Shown here: positions 34,880 through 45,600 of the stretch, one piece after another
How positions within the stretch are numbered: position 1 is the stretch's first letter
How the letters are laid out: each line of letters begins with the position of its first letter
Origin: Culex pipiens pallens
Taxonomy: Eukaryota > Arthropoda > Insecta > Diptera > Culicidae
Assembly: GCF_016801865.2 (NCBI RefSeq)
Contig: NC_068938.1
Coordinates: 66,501,005 to 66,565,004 of the forward strand
Length of the DNA: 64,000 nt
Reading direction: 5' to 3'
Translations under genes and position numbers: made by a program
Notes under the pieces: generated by a model
Database searches by the model: none
What the model saw: the letters and a program-made list of their open reading frames with translations, nothing else
What the model was told of the DNA's origin: nothing

Positions 34880-35331
34880 ATTCTAGGGTGTTCCAAATCC
34901 GGGTACACCTCGGTGCTACACTCTGAAATCAATATTGACCCGTCACCTTTCTGTAAGCTCTAGGATCTTCATTAAATTTTAAAAACAACCTTCACGTAGA
35001 CATCACATTTATAAATTCCAATAATATGACATGTCTGTCAATTTTCGACAGTTGAGTTTCGGGAAAAGGCAGCGATTTCAAAAGTACTTTTAACCTTTTT
35101 ACTGATGAAAAAATGGTTTTTTATTCAGAATTTTGCAAACCTCATCAAATCAGGCACCCAATTTTACACAAAATTCTTCTTGGCACAAAATTTCTATCTC
35201 TCCATGGTTTCGAGTGTCATAGTAAAAATCCAGAAAAATGCAAGGGGTCGTACCGCCCCACCGTGGACGTATTCTTTTTCGTGATCAGTGACCAAAATTA
35301 CCCCTTAGAGCTAAGTTTCATGGAAATCGAA
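34880..35331 (+). mobile_element. Half of a foldback related to 25201-26551
   Basis: Matches that element's right arm in order: 'catcaaat', 'cccaattttacacaaaa', 'aaatttctatctc', 'ggggtcgtaccgcccc', 'cgtgatcag', 'aaattaccccttag', 'tggaaatcgaag'. The match stops about where the 10-bp satellite begins, before the terminal GAGAATTACCC. Confidence 0.7.
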
Positions 35332-36090
35332 GATTAGATTTGATTTGATTAGATTTGATTAGATTTGATTAGATTTGATTAGATTTGATTAGATTTGATT
35401 AGATTTGATTAGATTTGATTAGATTTGATTAGATTTGATTAGATTTGATTAGATTTGATTAGATTTGATTAGATTTGATTAGATTTGATTAGATTTGATT
35501 AGATTTGATTAGATTTGATTAGATTTGATTAGATTTGATTAGATTTGGTTAGATTTGATTAGATTTGATAAGATATGAATAGATTTGATTAGATTTGATT
35601 AGATTTGCTTAGATTTGATTAGATTTGATTAGATTTGATTAGATTTGATTAGATTTGATTAAATTTGATTAAATTTGTTTAGATTTGATTAGATTTGATT
35701 AGATTTGATTAGATTTGATTAGATTTGATAAGATTTGATTAGATTTGATTAGATTTGATTAGATTTGGTTAGATTTGATTAGATTTGATTAGATTTGATT
35801 AGATTTGATTAGATTTGATTAGATTTGATTAGATTTGATTAGATTCGATTAGATTTGATTAGATTTGATTAGATTTGATTAGATTTGATTAGATTTGATT
35901 AGATTTGATTAGATTTGATTAGATTTGATTAGATTTGATTAGATTTGATTAGATTTGATTAGATTTGATTAGATTTGATTAGATTTGATTAGATTTGATT
36001 AGATTTGATTAGATTTGATTAGATTTGATTAGGTTTGATTAGATTTGATTAGATTTGATAAGATTTGATTAGATTTGATTAGATTTGATT
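35332..36090 (+). repeat. 10-bp satellite (AGATTTGATT)n
   Basis: From 35351 to 36090 every 10-bp block is a unit or a single/double substitution of it, about 74 units with no insertion or deletion. Variants include agatttggtt, agatttgata, agattcgatt and aggtttgatt. TTT recurs once per helical turn. Confidence 0.98.
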
Positions 36091-36724
36091 ACATCAAAAA
36101 ATATTTCATGGATTGTAAAGTTTGCCTCAAAGTAAAATTCTGTAAATGTATTTTATTTGGATATTTTTGTTTTTATTTTATTGTTTTCCTTTTTTTTATT
36201 TGTTTTTTTTTTGTATATTTTAGAGAAATTATCTGATCGATTTGGCGCTTCCAGCAAAATTGTAGATGTTGATGAAGACCATTCAAATATAAAGGGACAT
36301 TGGGAAAAATGTTTTGCCGATTTTAAAATTAACTATTTTGCCCAAAAATGATTTTTTAGGAAATATTTCATTGTTTTATATTTTTTAAGAGACAAAAACT
36401 CGCAATTTTTGAGTCATAGATAAATACGGACATGGATTTTGTCCCCACACCGGTTATGCTTCTGTGTGTTTCCTGGAAAAAATAAATAAATCTTACTCCG
36501 AAATTTTGTTTGACATCAGTTTTTAATGTAAAAATCAAATTTGTACTTTACAGAATGTTTTGATAGGTGCACCATTTTCGAGATATAGCCACTTGAACTG
36601 AAACCATTCAGTCTTACGATTTTTAAAAATAGTGTTTATGGGTGTAAAGTCCACTGAAGATTGAGCTCCTGGTGTTACTGAGATACAACGCATAAAATAA
36701 AAAAGGACAATTTTCAAATTTTTA
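36091..36724. other. Foldback-F fragment and AT-rich sequence
   Basis: 36230-36300 carries 'tctgatcgatttggcgcttc' of family F. 36530-36720 continues with similar decayed motifs ('gcaccattttcgagatatag'). No gene. Confidence 0.45.
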
Positions 36725-37633
36725 TTGAGGTTTTGCAGCGCGACTGTGTTTCAAATGTAGGTGGCGCCAAAATGAGGTTACTTGCCAAAAATCGTATTCC
36801 TTTCTGCTGGATTGAAGAACATAATCGCTTATTTCTCATGATTCCTTGCATCAATCTTAATGACACTGGTTGCAAAAGACGAGAAAAAAATTTTGCTTTA
36901 AAAAAATTAGCATCAATTTTTTGGCGCGCAAAAATTTGTGAACTTTTTCTTTAAAAAACATGTTTTGGAACACGAGAAATTAGTTTCCCCGTATATATGA
37001 ATGAAATAAACAATTATATACGTATATTCAACAATTTTTATTGATTTTTGACAGACTTTCTTGCCAAATAGTCCAAATTACAATCTTTTTCTAAATTTAC
37101 AGTTTTTTCATAGAAAAATCAAACAAATATTGGAAAGTTGTATACCAAATTGTCGGAAATAATTTTTCTCATCTGAATCCGGCATAAGTTTTATAAAAAT
37201 ATTGATTATGAAGGAAAAAACACATTTTTCCAAAAAAAATCATAGGTTTACGCTATTTGTTCATAGGTGGCGACATGTGTCTTTTAGCTTTGCTGCAAAT
37301 TCTCTATAGAATATACGTTAACACATCTGTTATCAACTATATAACTGTTTATTTCATTGATATATACGGGGAAACTCATTTTTTCGTGTTCCAAAACATG
37401 TTTTTTAAAGAAAAAGGTCACAATTTTTTGCGCGCCCAAAAGTTGATGTTCATTATTTTAAAGCAAAAAATTTTTCTCGTCTTTTGCAACCAGTTTCATG
37501 AAGATTGATGCAGGGAATCATGAGAAATAAGCGATTTTGTTCTTTAATCGACAGAAAGGCATACGACTTTAGGCAAGTAACCTCATTTTGGCGCCACCTA
37601 CATTTGAAACGCAGTCGCGCTGCAAAACCTCAA
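36725..37633. mobile_element. 909-bp foldback element
   Basis: Ends TTGAGGTTTTGCAGCGCG and CGCGCTGCAAAACCTCAA with TA on both sides (36723-36724, 37634-37635). Inverted arms of about 300 bp carry 'gtaggtggcgccaaaatgag' and 'gaaccacaggt'-free A/T-rich sequence; the centre of about 310 bp is unrelated to the arms. The 73- and 83-codon ORFs on the arms are mirror by-products. Confidence 0.8.
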
Positions 37634-37882
37634 TAAATGAAAATAAAAATTAAATAAAAAACAAATTATGTTCCGCGTTTTAATGTTTGACCTTTAATAA
37701 AAAAAAAACAAGAACACCTCAACCGATTTGGATCAAAATTGGCGCAGTTACTTATTATTGCCTAAAGAATAGAACCAGGGGGTATCTCATGGGATTTTCT
37801 AAAATTATGAATTTTTCTTGTCACCCTACTGGCCATACATAAGAAGTTTCTAAATTTTCTAAAATCTGTTTATTGGAATTTG

Positions 37883-39282
37883 CAAGGGGTTTCCAGCATC
37901 AAGGATTACTGACCAGTCTAAATGGAATTACCAGGATTACTGGCAATATGTCGTGAATTACTTTGATTTCCCAGAATTACTTGGGATTTCCAGAAATCAC
38001 TTAGAATTGCTCAAATTTATAAAAAATAACTTGGAATTACTGCCTAGCTTCCAGCATATTGAGAAAAGTCTTTGGAATTGGATCGAATGACAGTTGTCAA
38101 ACGCACAAAACCACGTGCTTGGCAATAGTGCACAAAATTCCCGGGATTTTTATATGTTGTACGGGGAATTCCCGGAATTAAACAAAAATCTTAATTTGGC
38201 CTGGAAATAACATTAGTATTACAATTAATATGTTTAAACTTTTCTAAAATTTTACATAAATTGGTACCATTTTATTTGTTGTCATTTTTGTTTTTTATAC
38301 ATCTTAAACCAATTTTTAAGCTGTTTTAGTCATGTCATATAGAAATAATTAAAAAATAAATATTTATAAAATACTTATTTAATTTGAATTAGAAATGTGG
38401 TGCATATAAAATTCAAAGCACAACAGAGAACAGCAAAAATTTGTTTAAGCTATCTTAAAACTGCTATCCTTGTTTAGATTGATATTATTAGTATTGAGCT
38501 AATTCTATAAATTTAAAGCTTGAAAAACATAACAAATATAAAGAAAACATAGATTTTATGACTTTTTCAAAATCTTCCCGGGAATAAATAAATATTTTTC
38601 CAGTTTTCCGGGAAACTCAAAACCTGGGAAAATTGGACGCCCTACTTGGAAATCGTCGAATAATGGGGTAAATATCAACATCAGTTTGACAACTGATTTT
38701 AACGTTTGAGTTGTTTTTCTTCCGAATACATTTGAATTAGAGAGCATCCAAATTTGCGGACATTCCGAATCCACTCTGTACTTCTTACAACTATAAAAGG
38801 CATCAAGGAAAAGCAAAATGCATTCTGCCGATTTACTTGAATTGATGGGAAATACACGAATTACTGAGTAACTATGGAATTACTCGAATTATTACGGAAT
38901 TACTAGTTAATTCCAGAATAACAGGAATTACTGCAGGATTGCGGAGTAATTCTGGAATTACTGAATTATTTACTCAAAATCCGAATGATTCCGTACTAGC
39001 TATAACTTTGGATTCTTACATGAAAATTAATAGGCAATAAATAGAATCATAAAAGGTTTATCGAAATTATCTTTTCAATAGTTATTTTTCAATATTTCAT
39101 TATTTTCTGAAGTATGTTTTCACAATCAAGAATCATGGAATTACCAGGATTACTGGGATTATTAGGAATTACCAGGATTACTCTGGAATTACTCAGTAAA
39201 TCCGGAATTACAAAATTACTTGCTCAAATTCCAAGTAATTCCGGATTAGTGACCAGTCTGACACGATGCTGGAAACCCCTTG
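37883..39282. mobile_element. hAT-like element, 1400 bp, with subterminal ATTACT repeats
   Basis: Perfect 18-bp inverted ends CAAGGGGTTTCCAGCATC / GATGCTGGAAACCCCTTG, flanked by identical 8-bp ggaatttg (37875-37882, 39283-39290). Both subterminal regions (about 37900-38060 and 38840-39245) are packed with variants of GGAATTACT / AGTAATTCC. The A/T-rich middle has no transposase. The 8-bp duplication and CAAGGG ends fit hAT. Confidence 0.87.
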
Positions 39283-39290
39283 GGAATTTG

Positions 39291-39323
39291 AGTTGAGTTG
39301 AGTTGAGTTGAGTTGAGTTGAGT
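39291..39323 (+). repeat. (AGTTG)n microsatellite
   Basis: About six pentamer copies directly after the target duplication of the hAT-like element. Confidence 0.92.
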
Positions 39324-40671
39324 ATCTTTTGAAGTAATGTTTTAATCGATTTTGAGGAAACTGATCAAAAACGATCATTCTAAATCAAATCGTGTCTCCA
39401 AGAATCGTCCGCCCAAAAACTACAAAATTCTGACGTCATCCCGCGGAGTGCATCGCGTCGTTCTTTCTCCGGTGCTTAACCTCGAATGACGGTTATGGTC
39501 ACATCAGCCAGAGTGCATGCTGAGCTCGGGCGTGCGCTCGCGCGCGCATTTCGTAAATTTATTGCCCTTGGTCCCAGCAGCTCGCACGCATCTCTCGGCA
39601 AAGGCTGCGCTGCAATATCTGGTTGTACGAATATGGGCAAAAGATACATATATTTCACGAAATTAACATTCTTTTCAGCTTCGCCGCCGTTTTTTGCTTT
39701 TTTTTGTTTCATTTTATGGGCGGGCGACACACTTACTCAGGTCAGACACCAACCCCCCTCCCCTTAACATTTCGGAGTTTAATAACTCTCCAAGATCCGT
39801 ACCATTTGTGGTGGCGGTAGTGCAGTTGCACTTAATCCAGCGTGAATTATGGTTTCCAATTTGGAGCGGTCGGCATTATGAAGCGGTTCAAGAGTCGCAA
39901 GCTGGAACAAGAAACTTGAGGTTCAAATGGTGCCTGGTCACTCAATTTCAAACTGTTTTTAAGGTTTGGAGTTGAACTTGTTGTACTTATTGGTTTTTTT
40001 ATGTAAACGAGGAAAAATCAAATTCTGTCTCATATCACACAAATTTTAATTTGTTTTGCTCATTAACAGTCTGTTACAATACGACAAAGAATTTCAAAAA
40101 TGGCCTACCATATCTCACCAGCATCAAGTCAAGTCGCGTCACCGACTATCACACGCAAAAAAAAGCGTTCCCGTAGCCATGAACAAAAAATCACGAATTT
40201 AGCAAACAAACGTGTTCATGGAAACGTGAACAAATTCATGAAATCATGGTACAAAAATCATGAAATCATGATATGCACTTCATAAAGTTATGAACTAGTT
40301 CACGACGCTGTGATCCGTGTTTAAAGACGATAAGTTGCGTTACTTTTTCAAAGTCGACCAGTAACGCTTGGAAACAAAACAGACAAGTTTTGACGTGCTG
40401 ACCAGCTGATTGGTTGAATTAGTTTGTGTATTTATTTTCAAAAAGATTATCGAAGAAGTTTGATTTACAAATGAATGTTGTAGTTTTGTGAGTGGATTTT
40501 CGACCGTTCGGCTTCGGGGCGGGTGATTCTGGTAAGTTTTGTGAGGGGTCATTACCCACAAGGACTCATGCATGTGTTTTTTTTTGGAGAGGAGGGAGAA
40601 AAGCAACACAGGGAGAGGGTGAGGGGTTGGGTTGGAGGGGTACTTCAAACATTTTAAGCATTTCGATAAAT
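39324..40671. other. Higher-complexity segment, then TTCATGAA-rich repeat
   Basis: 39390-39960 is balanced sequence with a perfect TGACGTCA at 39431-39438 and no domain-bearing ORF. 40150-40330 is rich in gttcatgaa/gtgaacaa words, also seen near 47880-48120 and 52370-52480, so probably a dispersed inverted-repeat family. 40490-40660 is G-rich. Confidence 0.35.
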
Positions 40672-41520
40672 TCAAGTTCATTCCAAGTTTTTCAAGTAAT
40701 TCAAGTAAGAACTTGAATTCAAGTAATTCAAGTAATTCAAATTATTCAAAAAATTCAAAAAATTCAAGAAATTCCAGAAATTCAAGAAATTCAAGAAATT
40801 CAAGAAATTTAAGAAGTTCAAGAAATTCAAGAAATTCAAGAAATTCAAGAAATTCAAGAAATTCAAGAAATTCAAGAAATTCAAGAAATTCAAGAAATTC
40901 AAGAAATTCAAGAAATTCAAGAAATTCAAGAAATTCAAGAAATTCAAGAAATTCAAGAAATTCAAGAAATTCAAGAAATTCAAGAAATTCGAGATATTCA
41001 AGAAATTCAAGAAATTCAAGAAATTCAAGAAATTCAAGAAATTCCAAGAGAAATTCGAGAAATTCAATTAATGGTCGAAATTCAAGAAATTCAAGAAATT
41101 CAAGAAATTCAAGAAATTCAAGAAATTCAAGAAATTCAAGAAATTCAAGAAATTCAAGAAATTCAAGAAATTCAAGAAATTTAAGAAATTCAAGAAATTC
41201 AAGAAATTCAAGAAATTCAAGAAATTCAAGAAATTCCAGAAATTCCAGAAATTCAAAAAATTCAAGAAATTCAAGAAATTCAAGAAATTCAAGAAATTCA
41301 AGAAATTCAAGAAATTCAAGAAATTCAAGAAATTCAGGAAATTCAGGAAATTCAAGAAATTTAAGATATTCAAGAAATTCAAGAAATTCAAGAAATTTAA
41401 GAAATTCAAGAAATTCAAGAAATTCAAGAAATTCAAGAAATTCAAGAAATTCAAGAAATTCAAGAAATTCAAGAAATTCCAGAAATTCAAGAAGTATAAG
41501 AAGTTCAAAAAATTCAAGAA
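40672..41520 (+). repeat. 9-bp satellite (ATTCAAGAA)n
   Basis: About 90 units. The left edge is degenerate (aattcaagt variants), the centre nearly perfect. It switches abruptly to the 8-bp array at 41521. The 9-bp period keeps one frame open, producing meaningless (RNS)n or (FLN)n ORFs. Confidence 0.98.
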
Positions 41521-42612
41521 ATTTTTGTATTTTTATATTTTTGTATTTTTGTATTTTTGTATTTTTGTATTTTTGTATTTTTGTATTTTTGTATTTTTGT
41601 ATTTTTGTATTTTTGTATTTTTGTATTTTTGTATTTTTGTATTTTTGTATTTTTGTATTTTTGTATTTTTGTATTTTTGTATTTTTGTATTTTTGTATTT
41701 TTGTATTTTTGTATTTTTGTATTTTTGTATTTTTGTATTTTTGTATTTTTGTATTTTTGTATTTTTGTATTTTTGTATTTTTGTATTTTGTATTTTTGTA
41801 TTTTTGTATTTTTGTATTTTTGTATTTTTGTATTTTTGTATTTTTGTATTTTTGTATTTTTGTATTTTTGTATTTTTTTATTTTTGTATTTTTGTATTTT
41901 TGTATTTTTGTATTTTTGTATTTTTGTATTTTTGTATTTTTGTATTTTTGTATTTTTGTATTTTTGTATTTTTGTATTTTTGTATTTTTGTATTTTTGTA
42001 TTTTTGTATTTTTGTATTTTTGTATTTTTGTATTTTTGTATTTTTGTATTTTTGTATTTTTGTATTTTTGTATTTTTGTATTTTTGTATTTTTGTATTTT
42101 TGTATTTTTGTATTTTTGTATTTTTGTATTTTTGTATTTTTGTATTTTTGTATTTTTGTATTTTTGTATTCTTGTATTTTTGTATTTTTGTATTTTTGTA
42201 TTTTTGTATTTTTGTATTTTTGTATTTTTGTATTTTTGTATTTTTGTATTTTTGTATTTTTGTATTTTTGTATTTTTGTATTTTTTGTATTTTTGTATTT
42301 TTGTATTTTTGTATTTTTGTATTTTTGTATTTTTGTATTTTTGTATTTTTGTATTTTTGTATTTTTGTATTTTTGTATTTTTGTATTTTTGTATTTTTGT
42401 ATTTTTGTATTTTTGTATTTTTGTATTTTTGTATTTTTGTATTTTTGTATTTTTGTATTTTTGTATTTTTGTATTTTTGTATTTTTGTATTTTTGTATTT
42501 TTGTATTTTTGTATTTTTGTATTTTTGTATTTTTGTATTTTTGTATTTTTGTATTTTTGTATTTTTGTATTTTTGTATTTTTGTATTTTTGTATTTTTGT
42601 ATTTTTGTACTT
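41521..42612 (+). repeat. 8-bp satellite (TATTTTTG)n
   Basis: About 136 units, very homogeneous. There are rare breaks: one-T loss near 41785, a T-run near 41872, tattcttg near 42168 and one-T gain near 42282. All ORFs across it (up to 661 codons together with the 9-bp array) are by-products. Confidence 0.98.
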
Positions 42613-42633
42613 TTTAATATAGCAACTTCTACG

Positions 42634-45600
42634 TGACTTTGGGCCATGGTTCGTTGACATTACATTAAATGGTCGTAATTATTAATTTGATGAATTTTGA
42701 TATGTCACATGGCAAGGTTCCTTGCAAATTCCGAAGTGTCCCCAAGTGGCCACCGGTTACCGGTGACCCGTTCCGGAGTGGCCATGTTGGGCCAGAGGAC
42801 GTTGGCATCACTTGTAATGGTCATAGTTTTTAATTTGATGAAATTTGATATGTCACATGGCAAGGTTCCTTGCAAATTCCGAAGTGTCCCCAAGTGGCCA
42901 CCTGTTACCGGTGACCCGTTCCGGAGTGGCCAGGTTGGGCCAGAGGACGTTGGCATCACTTGTAATGGTCATAGTTTTTAATTTGATGAATTTTGATATG
43001 TCACATGACATGGTTCCTTGCAAATTCCGAAGTGTCCCCAAGTGGCCACCGGTTACCGGTGACCCGTTCCGGAGTGGCCAGGTTGGGCCAGAGGATGTTG
43101 GCATCACTTGTAATGGTCATAGTTTTTAATTTGATGAAATTTGATATGTCACATGGCAAGGTTCCTTGCAAATTCCGAAGTGTCCCCAAGTGGCCACCGG
43201 TTACCGGTGACCCGTTCCGGAGTGGCCAGGTTGGGCCAGAGGACGTTGGCATCACTTGTAATGGTCATAGTTTTTAATTTGATGAAATTTGATATGTCAC
43301 ATGGCAAGGTTCCTTGCAAATTCCGAAGTGTCCCCAAGTGGCCACCGGTTACCGGTGACCCGTTCCGGAATGGCCAGGTTGGGCCAGAGGACGTTGGCAT
43401 CACTTGTAATGGTCATAGTTTTTAATTTGATGAATTTTGATATGTCACATGGCATGGTTCCTTGCAAATTCCGAAGTGTCCCCAAGTGGCCACCGGTTAC
43501 CGGTGACCCGTTCCGGAGTGGCCAGGTTGGGCCAGAGGACGTTGGCATCACTTGTAATGGTCATAGTTTTTAATTTGATGAAATTTGATATGTCACATGG
43601 CAAGGTTCCTTGCAAATTCCGAAGTGTCCCCAAGTGGCCACCGGTTACCGGTGACCCGTTCCGGAGTGGCCAGGTTGGGCCAGAGGACGTTGGCATCACT
43701 TGTAATGGTCATAGTTTTTAATTTGATGAATTTTGATATGTCACATGACATGGTTCCTTGCAAATTCCGAAGTGTCCCCAAGTGGCCACCGGTTACCGGT
43801 GACCCGTTCCGGAGTGGCCAGGTTGGGCCAGAGGACGTTGGCATCACTTGTAATGGTCATAGTTTTTAATTTGATGAAATTTGATATGTCACATGGCAAG
43901 GTTCCTTGCAAATTCCGAAGTGTCCCCAAGTGGCCACCGGTTACCGGTGACCCGTTCCGGAGAGGCCAGGTTGGGCCAGAGGACGTTGGCATCACTTGTA
44001 ATGGTCATAGTTTTTAATTTGATGAATTTTGATATGTCACATGACATGGTTCCTTGCAAATTCCGAAGTGTCCCCAAGTGGCCACCGGTTACCGGTGACC
44101 CATTCCGGAGAGGCCAGGTTGGGCCAGAGGACGTTGGCATCACTTGTAATGGTCATAGTTTTTAATTTGATGAAATTTGATATGTCACATTGCAAGGTTC
44201 CGAAGTGTCCCCAAGTGGCCACCGGTTACCGGTGACCCGTTCCGGAGTGGCCAGGTTGGGCCAGAGGACGTTGGCATCACTTGTAATGGTCATAGTTTTT
44301 AATTTGATGAAATTTGATATGTCACATGGCAAGGTTCCTTGCAAATTCCGAAGTGTCCCCAAGTGGCCACCGGTTACCGGTGACCCGTTCCGGAGTGGCC
44401 AGGTTGGGCCAGAGGACGTTGGCATCACTTGTAATGGTCATAGTTTTTAATTTGATGAATTTTGATATGTCACATGACATGGTTCCTTGCAAATTCCGAA
44501 GTGTCCCCAAGTGGCCACCGGTTACCGGTGACCCGTTCCGGAGTGGCCAGGTTGGGCCAGAGGACGTTGGCATCACTTGTAATGGTCATAGTTTTTAATT
44601 TGATGAAATTTGATATGTCACATGGCAAGGTTCCTTGCAAATTCCGAAGTGTCCCCAAGTGGCCACCGGTTACCGGTGACCCGTTCCGGAGAGGCCAGGT
44701 TGGGCCAGAGGACGTTGGCATCACTTGTAATGGTCATAGTTTTTAATTTGATGAATTTTGATATGTCACATGACATGGTTCCTTGCAAATTCCGAAGTGT
44801 CCCCAAGTGGCCACCGGTTACCGGTGACCCGTTCCGGAGTGGCCAGGTTGGGCCAGAGGACGTTGGCATCACTTGTAATGGTCATAGTTTTTAATGTGAT
44901 GAAATTTGATATGTCACATTGCAAGGTTCCGAAGTGTCCCCAAGTGGCCACCGGTTACCGGTGACCCGTTCCGGAGTGGCCAGGTTGGGCCAGAGGACGT
45001 TGGCATCACTTGTAATGGTCATAGTTTTTAATTTGATGAATTTTGATATGTCACATGACATGGTTCCTTGCAAATTCCGAAGTGTCCCCAAGTGGCCACC
45101 GGTTACCGGTGACCCGTTCCGGAGTGGCCAGGTTGGGCCAGAGGACGTTGGCATCACTTGTAATGGTCATAGTTTTTAATTTGATGAAATTTGATATGTC
45201 ACATGGCAAGGTTCCTTGCAAATTCCGAAGTGTCCCCAAGTGGCCACCGGTTACCGGTGACCCGTTCCGGAGAGGCCAGGTTGGGCCAGAGGACGTTGGC
45301 ATCACTTGTAATGGTCATAGTTTTTAATTTGATGAATTTTGATATGTCACATGACATGGTTCCTTGCAAATTCCGAAGTGTCCCCAAGTGGCCACCGGTT
45401 ACCGGTGACCCGTTCCGGAGAGGCCAGGTTGGGCCAGAGGACGTTGGCATCACTTGTAATGGTCATAGTTTTTAATTTGATGAATTTTGATATGTCACAT
45501 GACATGGTTCCTTGCAAATTCCGAAGTGTCCCCAAGTGGCCACCGGTTACCGGTGACCCGTTCCGGAGTGGCCAGGTTGGGCCAGAGGATGTTGGCATCA

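Noticed and set aside
35332..36090. Telomeric repeat
   Set aside because: AGATTTGATT is not TTAGG-like, and the array is internal with unrelated sequence on both sides.
39431..39438. cAMP-response element TGACGTCA
   Set aside because: A single 8-bp palindrome is expected by chance at this scale. Mentioned but not called as a regulatory site.
40632..42617. A 661-codon ORF plus several of 100-377 codons on both strands
   Set aside because: They translate the 9-bp and 8-bp satellites as (RNS)n, (FLN)n, (KIQKYKNT)n and (FVFLYFCI)n. All frames stay open because the units lack stops; there is no gene signal.
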